A stretch of DNA of 37,039 nt from an uncultured Atopobium sp. (GCA_946647055.1 CAMPCT010000002.1:1-37039); one strand, 5' to 3'. Shown: positions 7,995 to 16,406, counted from the first letter of the stretch. Notes: generated by a model not told the origin, from the letters alone. Program-made: numbers and translations.

Positions 7995-9083
7995 TTAGAA
8001 CTGACGCAGGAAGCGCATGTCGCCGGTCACCAGCATGCGCAGGTCGGGGAGGTCGTAGCGAAGCGCCGCGACGCGCTCGGCACCGATGCCGAAGGCGAAG
8101 CCGGTGTAGCGCTCGGAGTCGATGCCGACGTTCTCCAGGACGTTGGGGTCGACCATGCCGCAGCCCAGGATCTCGAGCCAGCCGGTGTGCTTGCAGAAGG
8201 GGCAGCCCGCGCCGCCGCAGACGCCGCAGGAGACGTCGACCTCGCAGCTGGGCTCCGTGAACGGGAAGAAGTGCGGGCGGTAGCGCGTGGCGCGGTCGGG
8301 GCCGAACATGGCCTTGGTGAATGCGTCGAGCGTGCCCTTGAGGTCGCCGAAGGTGATGCCCTCGTCAACGACGAGGCCCTCGATCTGGTTGAACTGCGGC
8401 AGGTGGTTGGCGTCAGCCGCGTCGGGGCGGAAGACGGTGCCCGGGCAGATCATGTAGATGGGCGGCTTGTGCGCCTCCATGTGGTGCACCTGGACGCCCG
8501 AGGTCTGGGTGCGCAGGAGCAGCTCGGAGATGCCCAGCTGGTCGTTGTCGTTGCCGGCCTCGAGCTGGTGCTCGTCGGCGCGGGTGGGGTCGACCACGTA
8601 GAAGGTGTCGCGCGCGGAGCGGCTGGGATGGTCCTCGGGGGCGTTGAGGGCCGTGAAGTTGTAGTAGGTGGTGTCGACGTACGGGCCGTCCTCGACCACG
8701 TAGCCCAGGCCGACGAAGAAGTCCTCGGCCTCCTCCATGATGGACTTGATGAGATGCTGCGTGCCGTGCTTGGGCGCGCGGCCGGGCAGCGTCACGTCGA
8801 CGGCGTCCTTCGCGAAGCGGGCCTGCATGGCCACGGCGGAGAGCTCGGCCTTGCGCGCCTCGAGGGCGGCCTCGACGCGTGCGCGCACCTCGTTGGCGAG
8901 CTTGCCCACCACGGGGCGCTCCTCGGGCGCGAGCTTGCCCATGCCCTTCATGGCGGCGGTGAGCGAGCCCTTCTTGCCCGTCACGGCCACGCGAATGCTC
9001 TCGAGCTCCTCGAGCGTGGCGACGCCAGAGATCCTCTCCTGCGCCTGCTCGGCGATGAGCCTGAGGTCGTCGGTCAGTGCCAT
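7995..9083 (-). CDS. pheS: Phenylalanine--tRNA ligase alpha subunit
   Basis: This is the catalytic subunit of PheRS, a class II aminoacyl-tRNA synthetase. The protein is 362 aa. The N-terminal coiled coil (residues about 1-95) ends near ARKAELSAVAMQARFAKDAV and is followed by VDVTLPGRAPKHGTQHLIKS. The catalytic core shows motif 2 (RTQTSGVQVHHMEAHKPPIY; GTVFRPDAADANHLPQFNQI) and the motif 3 region FAFGIGAERVAALRYDLPDL. A Cys-rich insert, SCGVCGGAGCPFCKHTGW, is present in place of the commoner GxGCxxC form. The start is the ATG at 9083 behind AGGAAGGGGACC. It is expressed from the T-box leader upstream. Confidence 0.98.
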   Translation of the reverse strand: MALTDDLRLIAEQAQERISGVATLEELESIRVAVTGKKGSLTAAMKGMGKLAPEERPVVGKLANEVRARVEAALEARKAELSAVAMQARFAKDAVDVTLPGRAPKHGTQHLIKSIMEEAEDFFVGLGYVVEDGPYVDTTYYNFTALNAPEDHPSRSARDTFYVVDPTRADEHQLEAGNDNDQLGISELLLRTQTSGVQVHHMEAHKPPIYMICPGTVFRPDAADANHLPQFNQIEGLVVDEGITFGDLKGTLDAFTKAMFGPDRATRYRPHFFPFTEPSCEVDVSCGVCGGAGCPFCKHTGWLEILGCGMVDPNVLENVGIDSERYTGFAFGIGAERVAALRYDLPDLRMLVTGDMRFLRQF

Positions 9084-9129
9084 CGTACGGTCCCCTTCCT
9101 GTGCGGCCCCCTTCGGCCGCCTCGTCTGC

Positions 9130-9405
9130 CGGGACAAAAAAGCCGTCCCTGTGCCACCTGTGCCCAAGGACGGACATGAATCCGCGGTACCACCTTGATT
9201 GACGTGCGCGTTGTCTCTCGCGAGCGTCCACTCGTTGAGCCCCGTGCCGTGGGGCGTACGGCTTCCCTACTGGGGATGGACCCGTTCAGGTCGCGGCTGG
9301 TGGAGTGAACTCCCGCGCTCGACCCGCGTGCGCTCCTCTCAGCCTGGGGGGCGCTCTCTGTCCGCCGGTCACGCGAGCCCGGAACCTCTCCGTCATCGCC
9401 TAAGG
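9130..9405 (-). promoter_or_regulatory. T-box leader (phenylalanine) upstream of pheS
   Basis: On the minus strand, 9196-9181 reads AAGGTGGTACCGCGGA, the conserved T-box antiterminator sequence that pairs with the free 3' end of uncharged tRNA. Upstream, GGGAG-TTC-ACTCC (around 9313-9302) forms the specifier loop, with UUC (9309-9307) coding for Phe, which fits the pheST genes downstream. GGCTGAGAGGAGCGC is the AG-rich stem I motif. Low charged tRNA(Phe) would favour antitermination. A plausible extended -10 (TGC-TACTAT, hexamer 9415-9410) places transcription start near 9403; the -35 is weak. Confidence 0.93.
9135..9173 (-). terminator. T-box intrinsic terminator
   Basis: The minus-strand hairpin pairs CCGTCC (9173-9168) with GGACGG (9148-9143), the loop side containing GGGCACAGGTGGCACAG, followed by a run of T (9141-9135). 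It immediately follows the T-box sequence and is mutually exclusive with the antiterminator. Confidence 0.9.
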
Positions 9406-9460
9406 GGACATAGTAGCACAGCGCGTGTGTTGGGTGTGTGTGTCGGGACCGCCTCGCCCC

Positions 9461-10777
9461 CTACCCCGCCAGGCGAGCCTCGACCTCGTCGACGGTGATC
9501 GTGTCGCCATGGCGCGCCATCGCCAGCGTGGCCACCATCGCCACGCCCAGCGCCGCGATGTAGAGGAAGAGCTGCCCCTCGGCCACGTCCATGATCGCTC
9601 CGGAGAGGATGGGCGTCACGACCTGCGCCGCCATCGAGACCGTGTAGTAGTAGCCCGAGTAGCGGCCCACGCTGTTGGACGAGCACAGCTCGAGGATCAT
9701 CGGGTACACGCACAGGTCCACGGCACCCAGGCCCACGCCCATGAGCAGGAAGATGGCGTAGAGCGCGGGGTGGAAGCCCGGGGCCAGCCAGATGGCGATG
9801 GGGCAGGCCGCCATGATCACGCCGGTGATGAGGGCGATGCGCTTGCGCCCGTACCTGAGCGACAGGTTGGCGACGGGCACGTAGCTCACGAGCGCGCCCA
9901 CGATAGTCGTGATGTTGATGATGGCGTACGAGCCGCCACCCATCGAGAAGAAGTCGTCGGCATAGCGGCTGATGTTGGTGGTCATGCCGTTGTAGCTCAT
10001 GTAGTAGAAGAAGACCGTGAGCAGCAGGAACACCATGGAGCGACGCATGTCGGCGTCGGCGATGCGCTCGGTGCCGCCGCGGCGCTCGTCGTCCAGCTCG
10101 GCACCCATCTCGTCCTCGGGGATCCCCATGGCCGCGGACTCCTCGTGCATGAGGGCCACGGCCGCAGGCTCGTCCACGCAGCGCTTGTACACGAACGCGC
10201 TGAGGGCTATGACCAGGCCCTGGAGCGCAAAGATGGGCAGGTAGTTGGGACGCTCGACCGACGGAACCAGCAGCGCGATGGCGACGAGCATGACGCCCGT
10301 GCCCGCATAGCCCACGAGCTTGTCCACGGAGTCGGCCTTGGTCCGCAAGGGACGCGGCGTGATGTCGGCCACCACGGCGACGGTGCAGGTGCGGTAGGCG
10401 CAGATGGCCACGAGGGTGACCAGGATCATCGCGATGAGCAGCGGCAGGTTGGCCATCTGGTCGGCGACGGCGATCATGGGCACGGCGATGGCCGCGACGA
10501 TGGAGCCCGCCAGGATGAAGGGCGTGCGGCGACCCATCCTGGACGTGCAGTGGTCGCTCATGATGCCAAACCACGGCAGCAGGAACAGGCCGAAGACGTT
10601 GTCGAGTGCCATGACGCCGCCGGTCACGGTGTTGGAGAGCCCAAAGGTGTTCACCAGGATCTTGGGCACCAGGCCGTCGAACACCTGCCAGAACGAGATC
10701 ATCCCCATGAACGGCAGCGACGCCAGGGCGATGGTCCTCCAGTGGAAGGGATAGCCCTTCTCGGTCTTGCGTGCCAT
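9461..10777 (-). CDS. MFS transporter (GPH/sugar-transporter-like)
   Basis: This is a 438-aa polytopic membrane protein with about 12 hydrophobic segments. The loop between segments 2 and 3 carries the family motif in the form GIMSDHCTSRMGRRTPFIL, and FGLFLLPWFG precedes it, as in glycoside-pentoside-hexuronide/SLC45-like carriers. A cytoplasmic central loop (residues about 200-255) is rich in charged residues. The substrate is unknown; sugars or sugar conjugates are typical of the branch. It starts 9 nt after the stop of the M20 peptidase, and translational coupling suggests the carrier imports a compound that the peptidase hydrolyses, or exports its product. Confidence 0.88.
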   Translation of the reverse strand: MARKTEKGYPFHWRTIALASLPFMGMISFWQVFDGLVPKILVNTFGLSNTVTGGVMALDNVFGLFLLPWFGIMSDHCTSRMGRRTPFILAGSIVAAIAVPMIAVADQMANLPLLIAMILVTLVAICAYRTCTVAVVADITPRPLRTKADSVDKLVGYAGTGVMLVAIALLVPSVERPNYLPIFALQGLVIALSAFVYKRCVDEPAAVALMHEESAAMGIPEDEMGAELDDERRGGTERIADADMRRSMVFLLLTVFFYYMSYNGMTTNISRYADDFFSMGGGSYAIINITTIVGALVSYVPVANLSLRYGRKRIALITGVIMAACPIAIWLAPGFHPALYAIFLLMGVGLGAVDLCVYPMILELCSSNSVGRYSGYYYTVSMAAQVVTPILSGAIMDVAEGQLFLYIAALGVAMVATLAMARHGDTITVDEVEARLAG

Positions 10778-10786
10778 GTGACCTCC

Positions 10787-12289
10787 CTATGCCTCGAGGC
10801 CGGACAGGCCCCGAAGGAACGCGACGTAGAACTCGAGCCCGCGCTTGTAGACGTCCACCGGAATGCGCTCGTCGGTGCCGTGGATGAGCTCGCGGGACTC
10901 CTTGGAGTAGACGAAGCCCGCCATGCGGTAGACATGGTCGGAGCAGGCGCTCATGGCATGCGCGTCCGAGCCGCTCGTCTGGATGTAGGGCGTGCAGCCC
11001 GCCTCCGGATAGACGCCGGCCACGCAGCGGCGGATGTAGTCGAAGGCCGCGTCGTCGTAGGGGCTGACGGGCGCGGGGTCGCGGGCGATGTCGTCCGCCA
11101 CCTCGACCGTGATCGCGCCGGGCATGCCGGCCTCGTCCGCCACCTCGTCTGCGAGCGCCTGCGCGCGCTCGAGGGCCTGGGCGGCCGTCTCGAAGGGCGC
11201 CACGCGCACGTTGATGTTGGCCGTCGCCACAGGAGGCAGGACGTTACGGGCGGTCGAGCCCTGCAGCTGGGTGAGCGCATAGGTGGTCTGGACCATGGCG
11301 CCCGTCTCCTCCCCCGCGGCGAGGATCATTCGCACGAGCGGACGGAAGAGCCACATGTTGGCGAAGACCATGCGGTAGGCAAGGCTCCCGCGCGACGCGA
11401 GCTCGGAGAGCATGGCCTCGACCGCCGGCATGACCTGTGGCGATCCTGGGTTGTCGCAGATGTTCTCGACCGCACGCACCAAGAGGCGCGTCGCGTCGTT
11501 CTCGGAGGGCGACGAGGCATGGCCGCCGGGGGCGTTGGCGGTGACGGTGAGGTCGAGGTAGCCCTTCTCGGAGACGCCCACCATGGCGACGGGGCATTCG
11601 ACGCCCAGGGGCACGTCGGTCGCGATGGCCCCGCCCTCGTCGAGCACGAGGCACGGGTGGATGCCGTTGTCGGCAAGCCAGGCGGCCGCCCTCTCGGCCG
11701 CAGGGCCAAAGAGCTCCTCCTCGCAGGACGAGAAGAACCAGACGTCGCGCGGCGGACGCCAACCCCGTGCCGTCAGGTGCTCGAAGGCCTCGAGGCAGCC
11801 GCAGAGGCAGAGCTTGTTGTCGAGTGCGCCGCGAGCCCAGATCTGGCCGTCATGGACCTGGGCCTCGAAGGGCGGATAGGTCCAGTCCTGGCCGTCCACG
11901 GGGACCACGTCGTGGTGGGCCATGAGCAGGATTGGCGCAAGCGAGGGGTCATCTCCCGCCATGCGCATAAGGAAGCCGTAGGTGGAGAAGTGGAGCGGCT
12001 CGTCGAAGGCCGCGAAGGCGTGCGGGAAGAGGCGACGCAGCGTGATGGCCATCTCCTCGAAGGCTGCGTCGTCACGCAGCGTCACGTCGCCGCGGGAGAC
12101 CGTGGGAATGCGCAGGACCTCGCGGAAGCGCTCGACCGCCGCATCGTCGGCACGATAGCCGCCCGCATCGATGGCCGGGCCCTTGGGTCTGGTTGGCTCC
12201 AGACGCGTCGCCCTCGCCATGCATGCCGCCACAAGTGCCGCAACGCCTGCCGCGGCGCCACCAGCAATGACCTTGCCCGCCTTGCCCAT
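10787..12289 (-). CDS. M20-family metallopeptidase / amidohydrolase with N-terminal membrane anchor
   Basis: This 500-aa protein is of the CPS1/PM20D1-like carboxypeptidase branch. Residues about 5-25 (VIAGGAAAGVAALVAACMA) form a hydrophobic N-terminal anchor. The dinuclear zinc site is visible as LLMAHHDVVPVDGQDWTYPP, then IWARGALDNKLCLCG and WFFSSCEEELFGPA, with the catalytic Glu pair and a final TSGSDAHAMS. The dimerisation domain is around residues 220-350. Family members hydrolyse N-acyl amino acids or peptides. The start is the ATG at 12289 with GGGGAGGCCAGA upstream; the longer frame up to 12367 has no ribosome site. It is first in an operon with the MFS carrier. Confidence 0.92.
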   Translation of the reverse strand: MGKAGKVIAGGAAAGVAALVAACMARATRLEPTRPKGPAIDAGGYRADDAAVERFREVLRIPTVSRGDVTLRDDAAFEEMAITLRRLFPHAFAAFDEPLHFSTYGFLMRMAGDDPSLAPILLMAHHDVVPVDGQDWTYPPFEAQVHDGQIWARGALDNKLCLCGCLEAFEHLTARGWRPPRDVWFFSSCEEELFGPAAERAAAWLADNGIHPCLVLDEGGAIATDVPLGVECPVAMVGVSEKGYLDLTVTANAPGGHASSPSENDATRLLVRAVENICDNPGSPQVMPAVEAMLSELASRGSLAYRMVFANMWLFRPLVRMILAAGEETGAMVQTTYALTQLQGSTARNVLPPVATANINVRVAPFETAAQALERAQALADEVADEAGMPGAITVEVADDIARDPAPVSPYDDAAFDYIRRCVAGVYPEAGCTPYIQTSGSDAHAMSACSDHVYRMAGFVYSKESRELIHGTDERIPVDVYKRGLEFYVAFLRGLSGLEA

Positions 12290-12430
12290 TCTGGCCTCCC
12301 CACGCTCGGCTCCAATGCATCCCATCCTAGCGCAGGGAATGCGGCTGACGAACCCTTCGGCGCACATCGTTTACATGCGGTCGACGCGACGGCCTAGGTG
12401 GTCACGCTCAGATTCCGGGCGCGTCCGCCG

Positions 12431-12967
12431 TCACAGGCCCAGGGGCCTCATCAGGCCGTTGGGAATGCACAGCATGAGTAGTTCGCACATCTGCTCGGGA
12501 GTCTCGGTCATGCCCTCGCTCACCCAGACGGCGCAGCGCTGCGCGCAGGCGTCGGCAAGGAAGTCGACCATGAAGGTCTCGCGCTCGCCAGGCGGTGTCT
12601 TCAGGCGCGGAAGGATGATGCGTCGATAGAGGTCTCGGTTGAGCTCCACGAATCGAGTGAGGTCGCTCCGGCGGCAGTAGGCGTTGCGATAGAACGTCTG
12701 GTTGAGGTAGATGCCCTCGAGCTGCCCGTACAGCACGAGGTCCAGCGGCTCGGTTGACGGGTGCTGTTCCATGACCCGCTCGATGGCCTCCTTGTAGATG
12801 GTGTCAACAATGTCGAACTTGTCGACATAGTGGTTGTAGAAGGTCTGCCTGCTGAGTCCGCAGTTCTGGACGATGTGGCTCACTGAGATGCTCTCGATGG
12901 GTTTTTGCTGGATAAGCTCGACCATCGACTCTTCGATGAGCTTCTTGGAAGGGACCTTTCCCCGCAT
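12431..12967 (-). CDS. TetR/AcrR-family transcriptional regulator
   Basis: This is a 178-aa regulator. The N-terminal HTH is recognisable in IESISVSHIVQNCGLSRQTF, YNHYVDKFDIVDTIYKEAIE, the DhaS-like type with C-terminal all-helical ligand domain. The ATG at 12967 has GGGAGGTTGCCC upstream and is preferred over TTG at 12973. It is transcribed away from the SnoaL-like gene (start 13150), so the shared 182-nt region is the likely control region. It could also control the M20/MFS operon downstream (141 nt away). Effector unknown. Confidence 0.9.
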   Translation of the reverse strand: MRGKVPSKKLIEESMVELIQQKPIESISVSHIVQNCGLSRQTFYNHYVDKFDIVDTIYKEAIERVMEQHPSTEPLDLVLYGQLEGIYLNQTFYRNAYCRRSDLTRFVELNRDLYRRIILPRLKTPPGERETFMVDFLADACAQRCAVWVSEGMTETPEQMCELLMLCIPNGLMRPLGL

Positions 12968-12993
12968 GGGCAACCTCCCATCCCCCGCCTTGG

Positions 12994-13064
12994 ATGCATG
13001 GCACCAGTATACACAAGGCCAAAACTGTCAACTTTTGGACACTACCACTCCACTATACAGGGTT
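12994..13064. promoter_or_regulatory. Divergent promoter/operator region between tetR-type gene and SnoaL-like gene
   Basis: Within the 182-nt divergent spacer, TGTCAACTTTTGGACA (13027-13042) is an imperfect dyad (TGTCMA arms). On the minus strand it contains TTGACA, with TATACT 14 nt further on (a short spacing). TATACA on the plus strand nearby could serve the other direction. The AT-rich, dyad-containing block is the best candidate for the TetR-type operator. No binding evidence exists. Confidence 0.4.
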
Positions 13065-13149
13065 TGAGCGTTCTGGGCGCTGCGACACCCTCATAGAATG
13101 GGAACCGAAAGGCGCATGCGGCGCCACACGACCGATGAGAGGAGCACTC

Positions 13150-13485
13150 ATGGAGAAGAAGGTCATGCAGGCATACATCGATGGCCTGAACGCACACGAC
13201 TACGAGGGCATCGGCGCGCTCTATGCCGAGGAGGGCACCTTCAGTGACGGCGCCACCCGCCTGCTGAACCTCCCCGACGGTTCCGGCACGGGCCCCGCGG
13301 GTGTCGCAGAGTTCTTCAAGGGCATCATGGGACAGTTCGACGTCAAGGCCGACCTCATCAAGATGAACGACCGCTCCATGGAGTATGACGTCCATCTTGG
13401 GCCCGAGATCACCCTCCCCTGCGTCGGCACGGTCACGCTCGACTCCGACGGAAAGATCATCGAGTACCTGGCGCGCCCGAGGTAG
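13150..13485 (+). CDS. SnoaL-like / NTF2-fold protein
   Basis: This is a 111-aa protein with the pattern of the NTF2-like superfamily. MEKKVMQAYIDGLNAHDYEG is the first helix, followed by LYAEEGTFSDGATR, GPAGVAEFFKGIMGQFDVKA and a terminal beta sheet (CVGTVTLDSDGKIIEYLARP). Such proteins are often small-molecule isomerases, hydrolases or ligand binders. No catalytic His/Asp pair can be assigned confidently. The start is the ATG at 13150 behind GAGAGGAGCACTC. It is divergent from the TetR regulator, which suggests ligand-responsive control. Confidence 0.8.
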   Translation: MEKKVMQAYIDGLNAHDYEGIGALYAEEGTFSDGATRLLNLPDGSGTGPAGVAEFFKGIMGQFDVKADLIKMNDRSMEYDVHLGPEITLPCVGTVTLDSDGKIIEYLARPR

Positions 13486-13511
13486 AGAGCAGACAAGGGC
13501 GGGTACCTAGG

Positions 13512-13585
13512 CCGCCCGATGGGACCTGCGGTGGGGTGTTTGGTGCAAGGGACCACCACAACCCCCGCCCCGTCCCGTCGGGCGG
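13512..13585. terminator. Long imperfect hairpin between convergent genes
   Basis: Arms 13512-13525 (CCGCCCGATGGGAC) and 13572-13585 (GTCCCGTCGGGCGG) pair over 14 bp with one wobble. The intervening bases continue the stem imperfectly around a short loop near 13552. It lies between the ends of the SnoaL-like gene (+) and tlyA (-), so it is probably a bidirectional transcription end point. There is no U tract. Confidence 0.5.
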
Positions 13586-13624
13586 TCTTCCGCATCGAGT
13601 GAGATCGAATCCCCAGCGCGGCAC

Positions 13625-14350
13625 CTACCGCACGAAGTGCGCGAGGTACTCCCTGTTGCCGTCACCGCCGGTGACCGGCGACTCCACCACGCCCCCGCAC
13701 GAGAAGCCCGCCGCCTCGAAGGCTGCCGTGACGTCGGTTACCGCCTGCTGACGCACGGCCTCGCTCACGACCACGCCCTTGTGGGCCTTGGCCTCGCGGC
13801 GCCCGCACTCGAACTGGGGCTTTATCAGGCACAGCACCTCGCGCAGGTCGGGCGCGGCGACGATGGCGTCGACCAGCAGGCGCACCGAGATGAACGACAC
13901 GTCGATGCCGGCGATGGTGGCACCAGCAAGCTCCTCCGGCGGCATCGCGCGAAAGTCGGTCTGCTCGTGGAGCTCGACCCGCGGATCGCTCCGCAGCGGC
14001 TCGACCATCTGGTCGGTCCCCACGTCGACCGCGATGACGCGCGCGGCCCCGTGTTGGAGGGCACAGTCGGTGAAGCCGCCGGTCGAGGAGCCGATGTCGA
14101 GCAGCGTCCGACCGACGAGCTCGATCCCAAACGCCTCGATGGCCCGCTCGAGCTTGAGTCCGCCGCGCGAGACGTACGGGCATACGCGGCCCGTGAGCTG
14201 CAGTTCGTTTGTCTCGTCCACCTTGCGCGCAGGCTTGCGGCACACCTGGCCGTCCACGAGCACGTTGCCGGCGAGCACCGCCTCGTGCGCCTTGGAGCGC
14301 GTGGGCAGGAGCCCCCGCGCCACCAGCTCCATGTCGAGCCGCCTGGCCAT
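13625..14350 (-). CDS. tlyA: TlyA-family rRNA methyltransferase (hemolysin A homologue)
   Basis: This 241-aa protein has an N-terminal S4 RNA-binding domain (residues about 1-60: MARRLDMELVARGLLPTRSK; AGNVLVDGQVCRKPARKV) followed by an RrmJ/FtsJ-like SAM methyltransferase domain. The SAM site is LLDIGSSTGGFTDCALQHGA, and DVSFISVRLL and LCLIKPQFE carry further catalytic-core residues. Characterised TlyA proteins 2'-O-methylate 16S and/or 23S rRNA. It begins 3 nt after the stop of the HAD phosphatase gene, so the two are co-transcribed. The gene is full length. Confidence 0.93.
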   Translation of the reverse strand: MARRLDMELVARGLLPTRSKAHEAVLAGNVLVDGQVCRKPARKVDETNELQLTGRVCPYVSRGGLKLERAIEAFGIELVGRTLLDIGSSTGGFTDCALQHGAARVIAVDVGTDQMVEPLRSDPRVELHEQTDFRAMPPEELAGATIAGIDVSFISVRLLVDAIVAAPDLREVLCLIKPQFECGRREAKAHKGVVVSEAVRQQAVTDVTAAFEAAGFSCGGVVESPVTGGDGNREYLAHFVR

Positions 14351-14353
14351 GGC

Positions 14354-15007
14354 CTACCCCAGCTTGCCTGCCGCAAGCAGGTCGCGCACCTCGAGCAGGC
14401 TGCCACAGCAGGCCGCATAGAGGTCGCGCACGTCGTCCTCGGGCTGGCGCAGGTCGGGCACCATCACCGGAATGAAGCCACCTGCCGACGCGGCACGAAT
14501 GCCGGGATTGGAGTCTTCCAGCACGAGCGTGCGCACCGGGTCCATGCCCAGGCGCTCGGCCGCCAGAAGGAAGATGTCAGGGAAGGGCTTCCCGCGCGAG
14601 ACCATGTCTCCCGACACGATGGCATCAAAGCGCCCATCCAAGCCAATGTTGTGCATGTTGCGCCTGATGAGGGGCACGTCGCTCGCAGAGGCGATGGCGC
14701 GCGGCACGTGGTTCTCGTCAAGCCAGTCCATGAGCTCGTGCAGGCCGGGCTTGGCGTCCACGCCCCGCGCCAGCGCACGTCCCGCAGACGCCCACAGCTC
14801 CTCGCGGATGCCCGCGACGTCGGCGTCGGGGTAGAAGCCGCGCACGATGCCCTCGAAGACCGTCCCGCTCGAGGCGACGCATGCCTCCTTGAGACCCTCC
14901 TTGTAGGTGAGTCCAAACTTGGCCAGCACGTCCGGCCACTGCGCCTGCCACACGCGCTCCGAGTCGATCATGAGGCCGTCCATGTCGAAGATGACCGCCT
15001 GTACCAC
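14354..15007 (-). CDS. HAD-superfamily hydrolase (beta-phosphoglucomutase-like)
   Basis: This 217-aa phosphatase or phosphomutase is of HAD subfamily IA. Motif I is FDMDGLMIDSE with both Asp residues, motif II is the Ser in IASASDVP, the motif III Lys lies in SRGKPFPDIFLLAAERL, and motif IV is VLEDSNPGIRAASAGG. The helical cap follows motif I. The substrate is unknown; small phosphosugars are typical. Translation probably starts at the GTG at 15007 behind AGGGGGTCAGC. It is followed 3 nt later by tlyA. Confidence 0.9.
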   Translation of the reverse strand: MVQAVIFDMDGLMIDSERVWQAQWPDVLAKFGLTYKEGLKEACVASSGTVFEGIVRGFYPDADVAGIREELWASAGRALARGVDAKPGLHELMDWLDENHVPRAIASASDVPLIRRNMHNIGLDGRFDAIVSGDMVSRGKPFPDIFLLAAERLGMDPVRTLVLEDSNPGIRAASAGGFIPVMVPDLRQPEDDVRDLYAACCGSLLEVRDLLAAGKLG

Positions 15008-15036
15008 GCTGACCCCCTACCCTGCCCCGCTGGGCA

Positions 15037-15351
15037 TCACTTCAAGCCGAGGGTCATTGTATCGCCATACGGCGGTGGCGGCTGTCCCGGCGCCCCGCGC
15101 GCCCGCGCCTCCACAAACCAGCGGGGGTTCTCGTAGAACACATGGGTGTGCCTACCCCCCACCGCGATGGTGAAGCGCAGCCCGGCACCTCCCGTCTTTG
15201 CGGCACGCGCCTGACGCACCTCGAGCACACGGGCCACCTCGAAGCGCCGACCGTCGTCCCACACCACGACGAGGGGCATGACGCGACCCTCGACGTCGGT
15301 CTTGGACACGACCTCGACGTAATGCTTCTCATATGTGGGCGCCACAGCCAC
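15037..15351 (-). CDS. Small conserved-type protein of unknown function
   Basis: This is a protein of about 104 aa that I do not recognise. It is compact and beta-rich by appearance (YVEVVSKTDVEGRVMPLVVV; RRFEVARVLEVRQARA; LRFTIAVGGRHTHVFYENP), without membrane segments or cysteine motifs. The start chosen is GTG at 15351 because AGGAGG lies 6 nt upstream; an in-frame ATG pair at 15390/15387 has no ribosome site and would add 13 residues. It ends 29 nt before the HAD gene on the same strand, so it may head that operon. The alternating pattern suggests a small barrel, but this is only an impression. Confidence 0.7.
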   Translation of the reverse strand: MAVAPTYEKHYVEVVSKTDVEGRVMPLVVVWDDGRRFEVARVLEVRQARAAKTGGAGLRFTIAVGGRHTHVFYENPRWFVEARARGAPGQPPPPYGDTMTLGLK

Positions 15352-15455
15352 CTGCCGCCTCCTGCCGACAAGAACATCTGTTCCCATCATGACAGGAGCG
15401 GACGACAGATACTAGACACGTCGCACGGAAGCACACTGACCTGCGGCGCTGTCCC

Positions 15456-16373
15456 CTAACCCTCGAGGCAGCGGCGGACGAAGGCCTGGCGGGCAAGCGT
15501 GGGGTTGGCATCGGCAGCCTCCCCGAGGAAGAGGCTGGCAAGCTCGGGTTCGAGCTCGAAGGCGAAGCCCCCGTCGGAGGGGTCCGTGGGCTCGTCGCCC
15601 ACGATCTCGTCGTGGTAGCCGCCCACCCACACCGGGTTCTCGAGCGACACGGTCGAGCAGTCCACCCATCTCCCCATGAGGCCCGGCCGACCATAGCGCC
15701 TGGCGCCGTCAAGGTCGCTCGTCTTGCGCCACAGGGCCATGACGCGGCTCACGGCCACGATCGACCCGGCAGCGCAATGCAGGATGACGTCCCCGGGACG
15801 CAGCTCCTCCAAACGGTCCCACGAGCGAATCCGGCCACCGTCGGCCGTCGCGAGGGGTGCCCAGAGGTAGCCGGACTGGGCGGTGGCCGGGGAGTCCTGG
15901 AAGGCGATGAGGACCGCGGGCTTGCCGGCGGTGCGCGTGGACATCGTGCCGACGGCAATCTGGCTCGTGCGGACCTCGGATCGCGGCGCGCGGGTACGCG
16001 CCATCACCTTGCGGGCGGTCGACGCGGACGAGGCCTTGGTTGACGTCTCGCGCACCTTGGCGTCGCGGGCGTCAGGGCGTGGCGCAGGCTGCTTGGCAGC
16101 TTGCTTGGTAGGCTGCTTGGCCTGTGCCTCGATCTTGTGGAGGACCTGCTGCTGGGCGGTCAGGCGGAAGGGACCATCGGGCACGATCTCCTTCTCGACC
16201 TGGGCCTGCAGCTGCCCATCGGCAAGGGTGAGGAACTGGGCAAACGCGCCCGGATAGGGAAACTGCCTGGTGCTGCCGTCCGCAAACTCGACAAAGACGT
16301 GACGCTCGTCCTGGCGGACGACGGAGCCCTCACCAAACGCCTTGTGTGTGACCGACTGTCCGACAAGTTCCAT
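15456..16373 (-). CDS. Tudor-like N-terminal domain fused to an EVE/McrB-N-like domain
   Basis: This is a 305-aa protein with two recognisable parts. Residues 1-50 (VGQSVTHKAFGEGSVVRQ; VFVEFADGSTRQFPYPGAF) resemble the small Tudor/SH3-like domain found at the C-terminus of UvrD-type helicases and in stand-alone Firmicute proteins. Residues about 80-150 are an Ala/Lys/Arg-rich, low-complexity linker. Residues about 153-260 (SGYLWAPLATADGGRIRSWD; LRPGDVILHCAAGSIVAVSR) look like the EVE/PUA-related domain seen in modification-dependent restriction proteins, which reads modified bases. No nuclease or ATPase partner is adjacent. The ATG at 16373 follows GGGAGG. Function unproven. Confidence 0.72.
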   Translation of the reverse strand: MELVGQSVTHKAFGEGSVVRQDERHVFVEFADGSTRQFPYPGAFAQFLTLADGQLQAQVEKEIVPDGPFRLTAQQQVLHKIEAQAKQPTKQAAKQPAPRPDARDAKVRETSTKASSASTARKVMARTRAPRSEVRTSQIAVGTMSTRTAGKPAVLIAFQDSPATAQSGYLWAPLATADGGRIRSWDRLEELRPGDVILHCAAGSIVAVSRVMALWRKTSDLDGARRYGRPGLMGRWVDCSTVSLENPVWVGGYHDEIVGDEPTDPSDGGFAFELEPELASLFLGEAADANPTLARQAFVRRCLEG

Positions 16374-16406
16374 AGTGCCTCCCTGAAAACAAGTTGACAC
16401 CTCATC

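Noticed and set aside
9425..12397. Plus-strand open frame of about 990 codons opposite the MFS and M20 genes
   Set aside because: Same antisense artefact; no ribosome site and no recognisable domain.
12968..12973. TTG start six nucleotides upstream for the TetR gene
   Set aside because: The ATG at 12967 has GGGAGG at proper spacing; the TTG would overlap that ribosome site.
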